DNA from: Clostridiaceae bacterium | GTDB lineage: Bacteria; Bacillota; Clostridia; Lachnospirales; Lachnospiraceae | Direction: 5' to 3' | DNA length: 64,000 bases | Assembly (NCBI GenBank): GCA_902362725.1 | Contig: CABIXM010000001.1 | Span: 181,215 to 245,214 of the forward strand | Shown: piece after piece, positions 52,555 to 60,756 of the stretch | Layout of the letters: each line of letters opens with the position of its first letter | How positions within the stretch are numbered: position 1 is the stretch's first letter | Notes under the pieces: model-generated | Told to the model about the DNA's origin: nothing | Seen by the model: only the letters and a program-made list of their open reading frames with translations | Database searches by the model: none | Made by a program: the position numbers and the translations under genes

Positions 52555-53427
52555 ATGGAAAAGATCCAAAGAGAGAAAAGAAGTTTAGAGGACTTGAATG
52601 TGATAGACGATTTTCTCATGAATGCAGCAGCATCAGACAGAGAAGGTGGCGAGGAATTTTGTCGTTTGATACTGTCTACGCTTTTGGAGCGAGAGGTAGG
52701 CAAGATTCATATAAATACTCAGAAGGTAATTTCGGCCGGAGCACCTAATCTCCGAGGAATACGTATGGATGTAGAAATTATCGAAAGTGCGGGGGAACTT
52801 ATAAACGTATATGATATTGAACCGTGTCGCTATCATAAGAGAGGGTTGGAGAAATCAAATCGTTTTTATCAGGCAAAGATTGATAGTCGATATATGGAGA
52901 GCGGGGAACGTGATTTTACAAAATTACCCAACCTGTATATTATTACAATTTTACCGTATGATCCATTCGGAGAGAATTACATGATGTACCAGATTATAAA
53001 TCAATGTCTGGAAGTACCGGGGCTTGAATATAAAGACGGATTGCGGTATATTTATTTTAATACAACAGGAAAAAAGGGCGGAAGTCCTGCAATTCGAGAA
53101 TTGCTTCAATATTTTCAGAACAGTACAGAGACCAACGCTAGAAGTGAAAGATTACAGAGGATACACGAACACGTCAAAAAGGTAAAGGTATTGCCGGAGG
53201 TGAGAGAAGAATTTATGAGGTTGGATGATATTATTTACTATGAGCGGGAAGAAGCAGATCAGAATCGCGCAGTTCAGGATATCCTGGAACTGTTGGAAGA
53301 CTGCGGTGAAGTATCAGAAGAACTCAAAAACAAAATCAAAGTGCAGACCGATAAAGAAACTTTGAGAAGATGGCATAAGCTTGCAGCGCGGGCAGAGAGT
53401 CTGGAGGAGTTTAAAACGAAAATGTAA
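52555..53427 (+). CDS. Rpn-family PD-(D/E)XK nuclease / transposase-like protein
   Basis: A 290-residue protein of the Rpn/PD-(D/E)XK 'transposase-like' family. The N-terminal nuclease core reads GGEEFCRLILSTLL, then RGIRMDVEIIE and INVYDIEPC, matching the D...E-x-K/Q-type active site (Asp in RMDVE, Glu in YDIE). It continues with KLPNLYIITILPYDPFG and YIYFNTTGK. The C-terminal part (about 200-290) is helical and charged. Base composition is lower in GC than the flanks and codon use is AT-rich, both suggesting recent arrival. Rpn proteins promote RecA-independent recombination; a role here is not shown. It is bracketed by duplicated terminators. Confidence 0.8.
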   Translation: MEKIQREKRSLEDLNVIDDFLMNAAASDREGGEEFCRLILSTLLEREVGKIHINTQKVISAGAPNLRGIRMDVEIIESAGELINVYDIEPCRYHKRGLEKSNRFYQAKIDSRYMESGERDFTKLPNLYIITILPYDPFGENYMMYQIINQCLEVPGLEYKDGLRYIYFNTTGKKGGSPAIRELLQYFQNSTETNARSERLQRIHEHVKKVKVLPEVREEFMRLDDIIYYEREEADQNRAVQDILELLEDCGEVSEELKNKIKVQTDKETLRRWHKLAARAESLEEFKTKM

Positions 53428-53433
53428 AATAAG

Positions 53434-53468
53434 AAAGGACACTTCCTATCCCGGAGGTGTCCTTTTTT
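53434..53468 (+). terminator. Terminator after the nuclease gene (copy 2)
   Basis: AAAGGACACTTCC (53434-53446) pairs with GGAGGTGTCCTTT (53453-53465), T6 tail. The stem is the same as copy 1; only loop bases differ (TATCCC against CATCCA). It also serves the convergent LacI gene. Confidence 0.9.
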
Positions 53469-53474
53469 ACAAGA

Positions 53475-54497
53475 CTATTTCCTGGGTGCCGCACAGCTCT
53501 CCCGTACCGCCAGATAGAATGGAAGGGAAATCTTCATGGGCAGATGATGTCCGCCCTGAATACGGTCAATTAAAATCTTGGCGGCAGTCTGTCCCATTTC
53601 ATCCAATGGCACATGAATCGTAGTAAGCATTGGTGAGAGATACTGCGCGGTATCAATATCGTCAATACTAATTACAGATACATCCGCAGGAATTTTGAAT
53701 CCGGACTCCTGTAAAGCTCGCATGGCTCCGATGGCAGTCAGATCATTGGGGCAGAAGATGGCAGTCATGTCCTGCGTGCGGCTAAGCAGCGTCTTGGTGC
53801 CATTGTAGCCGCCCTCGGAAGAAAGCATCACATGGGAAATAAATTCATTGCGGATCGGAATATTGTGCTTGAGCAGAGTGGCCAGGTATCCGGTATAACG
53901 TTCTTCATTCTTCGTTTCGCCCACATAAGCGATCCGGGTATGCCCCAGTCCAATCAGGTATTCCAGAGCTGCCTCCGTGGCCTGAAGGCTTTCGCAAAGC
54001 ACCTGATCATATTTTGCATTTAAACTATTCAATCCGGCATAAATTACATAATTAAAATATTTCTTCAGGAAACTCAGCATAGGCTTATCACACCGTCCGA
54101 GAACCGCCACGCCGTCTACCTGATTGTTTGTGATCAGATGAAAGGTAGTCGGATCCTGAATATCAATAGAAGTAAAAGAATACTTCAAAATATAATTCTG
54201 CTTGAAAGCCTCTTTCTCGATACTATGGGCCAGATGGGAAAAAAACGGATCCGTAATGGCATCTGGAGTTCTGGCAAAAAGACAGGCAATGGAACGGGAA
54301 GGTTCTGTCATAACAGAGGTCATGCCGTTTTTCAGATTTCTTGCGTTGGAATTGGGAATATAACCAGTGCGCCGTACAATTTCCCAGATACGATTCTGTA
54401 CTTCTTTGCTTGCAACATTGGAATTCCCCTGATTGATAACGCGGGAGACGGTTGAGATAGAGACACCGGCTTCCTGAGCAATTTCTTTTAATGTCAT
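53475..54497 (-). CDS. LacI-family transcriptional regulator
   Basis: A 340-residue repressor with the N-terminal HTH and hinge (LKEIAQEAGVSISTVSRVIN, IVRRTGYIPNSNARNL) and a sugar-binding-type effector domain (SIACLFARTPDAITDPFFSHL, FNYVIYAGLNSLNAKYDQV, AIFCPNDLTAIGAMRAL, VSVISIDDIDTAQYLSPML). It is divergent from the NitT/TauT-type ABC operon and probably controls it through the palindrome at 54655-54672. GAGGAGA precedes the ATG at 54497. Confidence 0.93.
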   Translation of the reverse strand: MTLKEIAQEAGVSISTVSRVINQGNSNVASKEVQNRIWEIVRRTGYIPNSNARNLKNGMTSVMTEPSRSIACLFARTPDAITDPFFSHLAHSIEKEAFKQNYILKYSFTSIDIQDPTTFHLITNNQVDGVAVLGRCDKPMLSFLKKYFNYVIYAGLNSLNAKYDQVLCESLQATEAALEYLIGLGHTRIAYVGETKNEERYTGYLATLLKHNIPIRNEFISHVMLSSEGGYNGTKTLLSRTQDMTAIFCPNDLTAIGAMRALQESGFKIPADVSVISIDDIDTAQYLSPMLTTIHVPLDEMGQTAAKILIDRIQGGHHLPMKISLPFYLAVRESCAAPRK

Positions 54498-54654
54498 AAA
54501 AATCTCCTCTTCTGTAATGTCTGCGATTGCTTAATAAAACTCAAACTTCCCCCGGTAATATAAGGCGCGTCCAAGTTGAAAAAGAGAAGTGTTAGAACCA
54601 TAATATACAAAACAAATGAGAAAGTCAATAAATGGAAGTCAAGATCTGACATAT

Positions 54655-54672
54655 TACACAAACGTTTGCGTA
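54655..54672. promoter_or_regulatory. LacI-type operator in the divergent region
   Basis: An 18-bp near-perfect palindrome, TACACAAACG+TTTGCGTA, centred between 54663 and 54664 with one mismatched pair; the CAAACGTTTG core matches LacI-family operators. It ends 8 bp before the -35 of the ABC operon. Confidence 0.75.
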
Positions 54673-54680
54673 AAACCATG

Positions 54681-54709
54681 TTGATTATGAGGTGAAAATA
54701 AACTAAAAT
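54681..54709 (+). promoter_or_regulatory. Promoter of the ABC/transketolase operon
   Basis: TTGATT (54681-54686), 17-bp spacer, TAAAAT (54704-54709), then AGGAGG near 54747. Confidence 0.6.
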
Positions 54710-54759
54710 AAAGGCACGGAGAGGTGTAAAAACTATAAAATGTACAAGGAGGACAAGAA

Positions 54760-55884
54760 ATGAAAAGGTTAGTTGCACTGTTACTTACAGCGACCATGAT
54801 TGCCAGCCTGGCAGCGTGTGGAGGAGCGAAAGAATCGGAGACCACAGACACAGCGACAGCTACCACAGAGCAGGGGGAAAGCTCTGAAGCAGCAGAAGAT
54901 GTGGATGATACAGTCTATGATATCAAGGTGAGCGGACATCCATATATTCACGCATTGCCGAGCGTATATGCGATCGAGCAGGGATACTTTAAATGCGAGG
55001 ATCCGACTGTGGACATGTATTCTGGCGGCCCGGTTCAGAACGAGGCTATCGCTTCCGGTGCATGGGATGTGGGAACCACAGGTACCGGCGGTATCGTACT
55101 GGGAGCTGTTGGCTATAACCTGAAAGCAATTGGGTTTACGGCACCGGATGAAAACACCGTAGACCTTTGGGTACGTCCGGACAGCCCGCTTGCAAAGTGT
55201 ACGCCGGACGAGATGGGTGTATACGGAACAGCGGACGACTGGAAGGGTCTGACCGTTCTTTGCGCGACAGGTACATCCTGTCACATGATGCTGATTGGAC
55301 TTCTGGAGCATCTGGGCCTGACAGAAGACGATATCAATCTGATTGATACCTCTGTTGCAGATTCCTATGCGGCGTTCAAAGCAGGAACCGGTGATGTGGT
55401 TGCGCTGTGGTCTCCGTTTGGTTTCCAGGCAGAGGAAGATACCGATTGGGTAAAGGTAGCCAACGCAGTAGGACTTGGAATTACCCAGCCGTGTGTTATC
55501 GTAGCTACAGAGGACGCTATCCAGAATGACTGGGACGGCGTATATGCATACCTGAAGGCTTATTTAAAGGCAGCGACCGAGTTGAACGCAGATCCGGAAG
55601 GAACCGCACAGATGCTGTATGACTTTGAAGAGGAGCAGGGCATCAGCTTAAGCGAGACAGCAGCTGTGAAGGAAGTAGAGAACAGACCGTTCGCGTCCAT
55701 CGAGAGAAATGAAGAGCTCTTTACCGTAAGAGATGACGGTGGATGCGAGGCAAATGATATCCTGCTGGTATTCGCAGAGTTCTTCGAGGGCCAGGGCAAG
55801 ATTTCCCAGGATGACCTGAACAAGCTTCGCGAAAATGGCATGGTAGACACCAGCTTCATGGAAGCATATATGAGCGGAAAATAG
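54760..55884 (+). CDS. ABC substrate-binding lipoprotein, NitT/TauT (SsuA-like) family
   Basis: A 374-residue lipoprotein with lipobox LAAC and a Thr/Glu-rich linker to about residue 45, then a type II periplasmic-binding fold of the NMT1/SsuA kind (YDIKVSGHPYIHALPSVYAIEQGYF, GAWDVGTTGTGGIVLG, GLTVLCATGTSCHMMLIGLL, LIDTSVADSYAAFKAGTGDVVALWSPF). In this family the ligands are usually aliphatic sulfonates, taurine, nitrate or thiamine precursors. The position before permeases and ATPases marks it as the importer's binding protein; the substrate is not known. AGGAGG precedes the ATG. Confidence 0.88.
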   Translation: MKRLVALLLTATMIASLAACGGAKESETTDTATATTEQGESSEAAEDVDDTVYDIKVSGHPYIHALPSVYAIEQGYFKCEDPTVDMYSGGPVQNEAIASGAWDVGTTGTGGIVLGAVGYNLKAIGFTAPDENTVDLWVRPDSPLAKCTPDEMGVYGTADDWKGLTVLCATGTSCHMMLIGLLEHLGLTEDDINLIDTSVADSYAAFKAGTGDVVALWSPFGFQAEEDTDWVKVANAVGLGITQPCVIVATEDAIQNDWDGVYAYLKAYLKAATELNADPEGTAQMLYDFEEEQGISLSETAAVKEVENRPFASIERNEELFTVRDDGGCEANDILLVFAEFFEGQGKISQDDLNKLRENGMVDTSFMEAYMSGK

Positions 55885-55920
55885 AATAAGAGCTTGCAGA
55901 ATGTAACATGACATAAGTAG

Positions 55921-55958
55921 AGAAGGGTAGTATAGATGGCAGTTTGTACTGCCCTTCT
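55921..55958 (+). terminator. Attenuator-like hairpin between binding-protein and permease genes
   Basis: AGAAGGGTAGTA (55921-55932) pairs with TACTGCCCTTCT (55947-55958), 12 bp including one G-T pair. The following TCTGACTTATTT is only weakly T-rich, so it may limit read-through or protect the 5' mRNA end. Confidence 0.6.
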
Positions 55959-55989
55959 TCTGACTTATTTACATAATGGAGAGAGGTAT

Positions 55990-56835
55990 ATGAGCGATAA
56001 ATCGAAAGAAATTTCAACAGAGGTCGCCAATTCCATTCTGATAGAAGCAAAGGCCAAACGGAAAGAAAACCGACAGCTCCTGTTGATATCTACCATCAGC
56101 GTGCTGGTATTTCTGGGGATTTGGGAATTGGCTGTTCGTATAGGATGGATCGACAGTAAATATCTGTGCGCGCCCACTACAGTAGTAAAAACATTCATAC
56201 AGAAATTATCGGATCCGAAACCGGACGGAGCGGTGCTGGGTGTTCATATTATAACCAGTCTGAAGCTGGTTCTGGTAGGGTACTGCAGCGCGGTTATTGT
56301 GGGCGTTCCGCTGGGACTAATCATGGGTTATTATCATACCTTTGATAAGCTGGTATCTCCGATTTTTGAAATCATTCGACCGATTCCGCCTATCGCGTGG
56401 ATTCCGCTGTCAATTATCTGGCTGGGAGTCGGAACGACGGCAAAAGCCTTTATTATTTTCCTGGCAGCGTTTGTTCCCTGTGTCATCAATTCTCATACCG
56501 GCATCAAGCTGACGCCGGCCGTATATCTGAATGTGGCCAAGACGTCAGGAGCCAGCAGGTGGGAGATTTTCTGGACTGTCAGCAAAAATTACGCCATGCC
56601 GCTGGCCTTTACCGGCATACAGGTAGCCTTGGGAAATGCATGGTCCACGTTAGTTGCGTCGGAGCTTCTGGCAGCTACGGCAGGTCTGGGCTATATGATT
56701 CAGCAGGGCCGTTCCCTTGTCAGACCTGACATTATCATCGTAGGAATGCTTACCATTGGCGTAATCGGAGCTATTCTGACGACGCTGTTGTCCAAGCTGG
56801 AAAATCATGTTGTGAAATGGAGGAGCAGAGGATGA
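55990..56835 (+). CDS. ABC transporter permease, NitT/TauT family, first
   Basis: A 281-residue permease with about six membrane segments and the conserved IIRPIPPIAWIPLSIIWLGVG loop and the EAA-type region (KTSGASRWEIFWTVSKNYAMP). ATG 55990 follows GGAGAGAG; the open frame from 55936 covers the hairpin and is rejected. It overlaps the second permease by 4 bp (ATGA), suggesting translational coupling and equal amounts. Confidence 0.9.
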   Translation: MSDKSKEISTEVANSILIEAKAKRKENRQLLLISTISVLVFLGIWELAVRIGWIDSKYLCAPTTVVKTFIQKLSDPKPDGAVLGVHIITSLKLVLVGYCSAVIVGVPLGLIMGYYHTFDKLVSPIFEIIRPIPPIAWIPLSIIWLGVGTTAKAFIIFLAAFVPCVINSHTGIKLTPAVYLNVAKTSGASRWEIFWTVSKNYAMPLAFTGIQVALGNAWSTLVASELLAATAGLGYMIQQGRSLVRPDIIIVGMLTIGVIGAILTTLLSKLENHVVKWRSRG

Positions 56836-57605
56836 AAAAGAATCGTTCGCAGGCACGGGATATCATGCTTTCCACTCTGTCTATCCTGGGACTGATTGTT
56901 GTCTGGTTTCTCGTGTCAAACAGTAAGCCGGATTTCTTTCCGACGCCTATGGCGACCATTGAACGTTTTATAAAACTGATTGAAAAACCGGTTATGAAAA
57001 TTTCGATTCTGGGACATATATTTGCCAGTCTGAAGAGAGTTATGCTTGCGCTGATTGCAGCTATTATTCTCGGGGTTGGAATCGGACTGGTTATGGGCTG
57101 GAATAAAAAAGTAAGAGCGGCTATTAACCCGATTCTGATGGCGTTGCGTCCGATCCCGCCAATTGCGTGGATTCCGCTTATCATCCTGCTGTTTGGTATC
57201 GGAGAGTTCCCGAAGGTACTTCTGGTATTTATCGGAGCATTTTTCCCGATTGTTATGAACACTATGTCAGGTGTTTCACTGGTAGACGATATGTATCTGA
57301 AGGTTGGAAAGATTTACAAGGCCAATACCTGGCAGATGCTGAGGCATGTGGTATTTCCTGCAGCTATGCCGGCGATTCTGGCGGGTATCAAGATCGCTAT
57401 CAGTTCCGGATGGATGGTAGTGGTAGCGGCAGAAATGCTGTCCAGTAAATCCGGACTGGGATTTTTGATTAACCGTGGACGTGACAGCTATGATGTGGCC
57501 CTGATTATGGTAGCCATGATTCTGATCGGCGTGGTAGGAGCCCTGTTAAGCGCCGTATTTACACTTATTGAAAGGAAATTATGCGGATGGATGAGCAAAG
57601 AATAG
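56832..57605 (+). CDS. ABC transporter permease, NitT/TauT family, second
   Basis: A 257-residue permease of the same family (ALRPIPPIAWIPLIILLFGIGE; KIYKANTWQMLRHVVFPAAMP), shorter than and different from the first. A permease pair of unequal sequence implies a heterodimer. It overlaps the next ATPase gene by 25 bp. GGAGGAGCAG precedes the ATG. Confidence 0.9.
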   Translation: MKKNRSQARDIMLSTLSILGLIVVWFLVSNSKPDFFPTPMATIERFIKLIEKPVMKISILGHIFASLKRVMLALIAAIILGVGIGLVMGWNKKVRAAINPILMALRPIPPIAWIPLIILLFGIGEFPKVLLVFIGAFFPIVMNTMSGVSLVDDMYLKVGKIYKANTWQMLRHVVFPAAMPAILAGIKIAISSGWMVVVAAEMLSSKSGLGFLINRGRDSYDVALIMVAMILIGVVGALLSAVFTLIERKLCGWMSKE

Positions 57606-58339
57606 TACAGGTTCGACTGGAAAATATATCCCGCTCCTTTGTATCCAGAAAGACAATTTTCGAAGCCGTTAATCATGTAAGCATTGATGTATACAAAAAC
57701 GAGTTTCTGGTTTTGCTGGGACCGGGACAGTGCGGTAAAACCGTTCTCCTGAATATGGTAAGTGGACTGGAGACGCCGACAGAGGGAAAAGTAGAATTTG
57801 TAGACAGTGATAAGACAGATTTGGGCTTTGTATTTCAGAAGACGGCAGTATTTCCGTGGAAAACCGTTATGGAAAATGTGGAAATGCCTTTGGAATTAAA
57901 GGGTGTTCCGAAAAAAGAACGCAGAGAGCGGGCACAGTATCTGATTGATCTGGTAGGCCTGCATGGATTCGAGAACGCACTTCCGAAGCAGCTTTCCGGA
58001 GGAATGAAACAGCGAGTGGGAATTGCGAGAGCCTATTGCAATAATCCGCAGGTACTGCTGATGGATGAGCCTTTTGGAGCGTTGGACGCGCAGACCAGGT
58101 ATCAGATGGAAGAAGAGATCTTACGCATCTGGGAGCAGGAAAAGAGAACGGTTATCTTTGTTACGAATAATATTGAGGAAGCCGTATATCTGGCGGATCG
58201 GATTATTCTTCTGAGCGCTTGTCCGGCGACAGTAAAAGAGGTATATGAGATCGCATTGCCCAGACCGAGAGATTACGTGGATACAGAATTTTTGAAGATT
58301 CGTGAAGCGATAGAGGCAAATACAGACTTGGCGTTATAG
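57581..58339 (+). CDS. ABC transporter ATPase with H-loop Asn, NitT/TauT family
   Basis: A 252-residue nucleotide-binding subunit. Walker A is unusual (GPGQCGKTVLLN), the signature is canonical (LSGGMKQRVGIARAY), Walker B is VLLMDEPFGALD, and the H-loop His is replaced by Asn (IFVTNNIEEAV). It overlaps the upstream permease gene. Since H-loop mutants of related ATPases usually lose hydrolysis, its own ATP site may be inactive; see the finding on the pair. Confidence 0.9.
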   Translation: MRMDEQRIVQVRLENISRSFVSRKTIFEAVNHVSIDVYKNEFLVLLGPGQCGKTVLLNMVSGLETPTEGKVEFVDSDKTDLGFVFQKTAVFPWKTVMENVEMPLELKGVPKKERRERAQYLIDLVGLHGFENALPKQLSGGMKQRVGIARAYCNNPQVLLMDEPFGALDAQTRYQMEEEILRIWEQEKRTVIFVTNNIEEAVYLADRIILLSACPATVKEVYEIALPRPRDYVDTEFLKIREAIEANTDLAL

Positions 58340-58353
58340 ACAGGAGGTATATC

Positions 58354-59100
58354 ATGGAAAAACGAGAAGTGAAAGTCCAGGTAAATCATCTGACAAAGCG
58401 CTTTGGTGATTTGCTGGTATTAGACGATATCTCATTTGAGATCAACAAGGGAGAGTTTGTCTGCATTGTAGGTCCTACTGGCTGTGGAAAGACAACATTT
58501 TTGAATCTTCTGACAGGGCTTCTGGAGCCTACAGAGGGAGAAATTCTGATTGACGGAGAGCGTGCGGATCCGAAGAAGCACAGCATTTCATTTGTATTTC
58601 AGGAGCCCTCGGCTTTTCCGTGGCTGACGGCTCAGCAGAACATCGAATACGGCCTGAGAATCAAGAAGAAACCGGAACAGGAAATTGTTTCACAGCGCGA
58701 GAAAATTATCGGCCTGTTAGGTCTGGAAAAATATAGAGACGCTTATCCGCATGAAATGTCAGTCAGCATGGAGCAGAGAGTGGTTATCGGACGTGCCTTC
58801 GCGTTGAATCCGGATCTGCTTCTGATGGACGAACCCTATGGACAGATGGACATCAAGATGCGCTATTATCTGGAAGACGAGGTTATCCGGCTCTGGCAGG
58901 CGACGGGAAGCACAGTACTTTTTATCACGCATAATCTGGAAGAGGCGACTTACCTGGCAGAGCGTGTACTAATACTGACGAACAAACCTGCGAAAATTAA
59001 GACGAGTATTGATGTGGATCTGCCCAGACCGCGACAGATTGCGGATCCGAAGTTTATTGAAATCCGAAAAGAAATTACCGATATGATCAAGTGGTGGTAG
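58354..59100 (+). CDS. ABC transporter ATPase with degenerate signature, NitT/TauT family
   Basis: A 248-residue nucleotide-binding subunit with canonical Walker A (GPTGCGKTTFLN), Walker B (LLLMDEPYGQMD) and H-loop His (FITHNLEEAT), but the LSGGQ signature is replaced by MSVSM (HEMSVSMEQRVVIGRAF). It is paired with the ATPase 14 bp upstream, which has the opposite pattern. An ATG preceded by ACAGGAGG fixes the start. Confidence 0.9.
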   Translation: MEKREVKVQVNHLTKRFGDLLVLDDISFEINKGEFVCIVGPTGCGKTTFLNLLTGLLEPTEGEILIDGERADPKKHSISFVFQEPSAFPWLTAQQNIEYGLRIKKKPEQEIVSQREKIIGLLGLEKYRDAYPHEMSVSMEQRVVIGRAFALNPDLLLMDEPYGQMDIKMRYYLEDEVIRLWQATGSTVLFITHNLEEATYLAERVLILTNKPAKIKTSIDVDLPRPRQIADPKFIEIRKEITDMIKWW

Positions 59101-59112
59101 AAAGGAGCAGTT

Positions 59113-59910
59113 ATGAAAAATCTGAAGGACAAGGTTGTATTTATTACAGGCGGCGCCCGTGGACTGGGTTATGCTATGGCAGAGAAATTCGCGGCAGAGG
59201 GCGCGAAAATTGTGATTGGTGATATTCAGGAAGCCCTTGCGATGGAATCAGCAGAGAAGATTCAGAAAGAATTCGGTGTGGAAACCTATGCGTTCCAGAT
59301 GGATGTTACCAGCGTAGAGAATATCAAGGCTGCATTTGCAAAGGTGAAAGAGCACTTCGGAAAACTGGATGTACAGGTCAATTGTGCGGGAATTCAGATT
59401 CGCTGCCCGTCTAAGGAATTCACAGAGGAAAACTGGGATAAGCTGATGAACGTGAATCTGAAGGGCGTATTCTTCTGCTGTCAGCAGGCAGCTCTCTTGA
59501 TGGGCGACAGCGGCGGAGCCATCGTTAATATCTCCTCCGGAACATCCACGCAGACGACACCGGGACGCGCGCCTTATGTTATCTCCAAAGGCGGCGTAAA
59601 CGCCATGACGGCAGTGCTTGCTTCGGAGTGGGCAGAGGACAGAAACGGGAAAAAGGCTATCCGTGTCAATGCGGTAGCGCCTGGCTGGATTCTGACTAAT
59701 ATGGTACAGGACGGCTATCGATTGGGTGTCGTATCTGAGAATCAGATTCTGGCAGCTGTTCCGTTCAAACGTCTGGCAAACCCGTCCGAGATCGCAGACG
59801 CAGTCGTATTCCTCGGCTCCGATGAGTCCAGCTATATCACAGGACAGACATTATTCGTAGACGGTGGCTGGAGCGCTCTGGGTATGCCGGCCATGGATCT
59901 GATTAAATAA
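59113..59910 (+). CDS. Short-chain dehydrogenase/reductase
   Basis: A 265-residue classical SDR: nucleotide-binding VVFITGGARGLGYAMAEK, NCAGIQIR, Ser in NISSGTSTQ, catalytic YVISKGG and the C-terminal ITGQTLFVDGG. Its sequence looks like the polyol or sugar-acid dehydrogenases (arabinitol or gluconate type), which is a resemblance only. It follows the second ATPase by 12 bp within the operon and probably oxidises the imported compound or an early intermediate. Confidence 0.9.
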   Translation: MKNLKDKVVFITGGARGLGYAMAEKFAAEGAKIVIGDIQEALAMESAEKIQKEFGVETYAFQMDVTSVENIKAAFAKVKEHFGKLDVQVNCAGIQIRCPSKEFTEENWDKLMNVNLKGVFFCCQQAALLMGDSGGAIVNISSGTSTQTTPGRAPYVISKGGVNAMTAVLASEWAEDRNGKKAIRVNAVAPGWILTNMVQDGYRLGVVSENQILAAVPFKRLANPSEIADAVVFLGSDESSYITGQTLFVDGGWSALGMPAMDLIK

Positions 59911-59926
59911 GGAGGGAAGCAGGATT

Positions 59927-60751
59927 ATGAAATTAGCTTATTCTTCAGAAGAATTGAAAAAGACCGCCAATGATATTCGCATCAATATCGTGGAGAGTAT
60001 CCATTGCGGCGGCTCCGGACATCCGGGCGGCTCCCTGTCCATAGCGGAAATGATGGCCGTATTGTATTTCCACGAGATGGATGTGGACGAGAAAAATCCG
60101 AAATGGGAGGATCGGGATCGATTCGTGCTTTCCAAAGGTCATGCGGCACCCGCTTATTACGCGGCGCTTGCGGAGCGAGGCTATTTTGATAAAGAGGTAC
60201 TGAAAACCCTGCGCCATATTGACAGCATTTTACAGGGACATCCGGATATGAAGAAGGTTCCGGGCGTAGATATGTCCACAGGTTCTCTGGGACAGGGAAT
60301 CTCCGCAGCGGCAGGTATGGCCCGCTTTGCGAAACAGACCGGAAAAGGCTTCCGTGTATACAGCATTCTGGGCGATGGCGAGATCCAGGAAGGCCAGGTA
60401 TGGGAAGCGGTTATGAGCGCAGGTCACTTTAAGCTGGATAATCTGACGGCATTTCTGGATAACAACGATCTGCAGATCGATGGCCATGTGAGTGCGGAAA
60501 TGTCGGTGTATCCGATTCGGGAAAAATTCGAAGCCTTTGGCTGGAATGTGGTAGAGGCCGACGGCCATGATGTGGATGAACTGGTGGAAGCTGTAGCGAA
60601 GGCGAAAGCCTGCGAAGGAAAACCGACCCTGATCTGGTGCAAAACCGTGAAAGGAAAAGGCGTATCCTTCATGGAAAATCAGGTGGGCTGGCACGGTGGA
60701 GCCATCAACGATGAACAGTATGAGACTGCAATGAAAGAGTTAAAGGGGTGA
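59927..60751 (+). CDS. Transketolase, N-terminal subunit
   Basis: A 274-residue thiamine-diphosphate-binding half transketolase: HCGGSGHPGGSLSIAEMMAVLYF, KGHAAPAYYAALAE, MSTGSLGQGIS and the ThDP motif ILGDGEIQEGQVWEAVMSA with the downstream NDLQIDG. In split transketolases this half carries the pyrophosphate-binding domain. The C-terminal half is encoded 5 bp downstream, and the pair must work as a heteromer. AGGAGGGAAG precedes the start. Confidence 0.94.
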   Translation: MKLAYSSEELKKTANDIRINIVESIHCGGSGHPGGSLSIAEMMAVLYFHEMDVDEKNPKWEDRDRFVLSKGHAAPAYYAALAERGYFDKEVLKTLRHIDSILQGHPDMKKVPGVDMSTGSLGQGISAAAGMARFAKQTGKGFRVYSILGDGEIQEGQVWEAVMSAGHFKLDNLTAFLDNNDLQIDGHVSAEMSVYPIREKFEAFGWNVVEADGHDVDELVEAVAKAKACEGKPTLIWCKTVKGKGVSFMENQVGWHGGAINDEQYETAMKELKG

Positions 60752-60756
60752 ACAGT

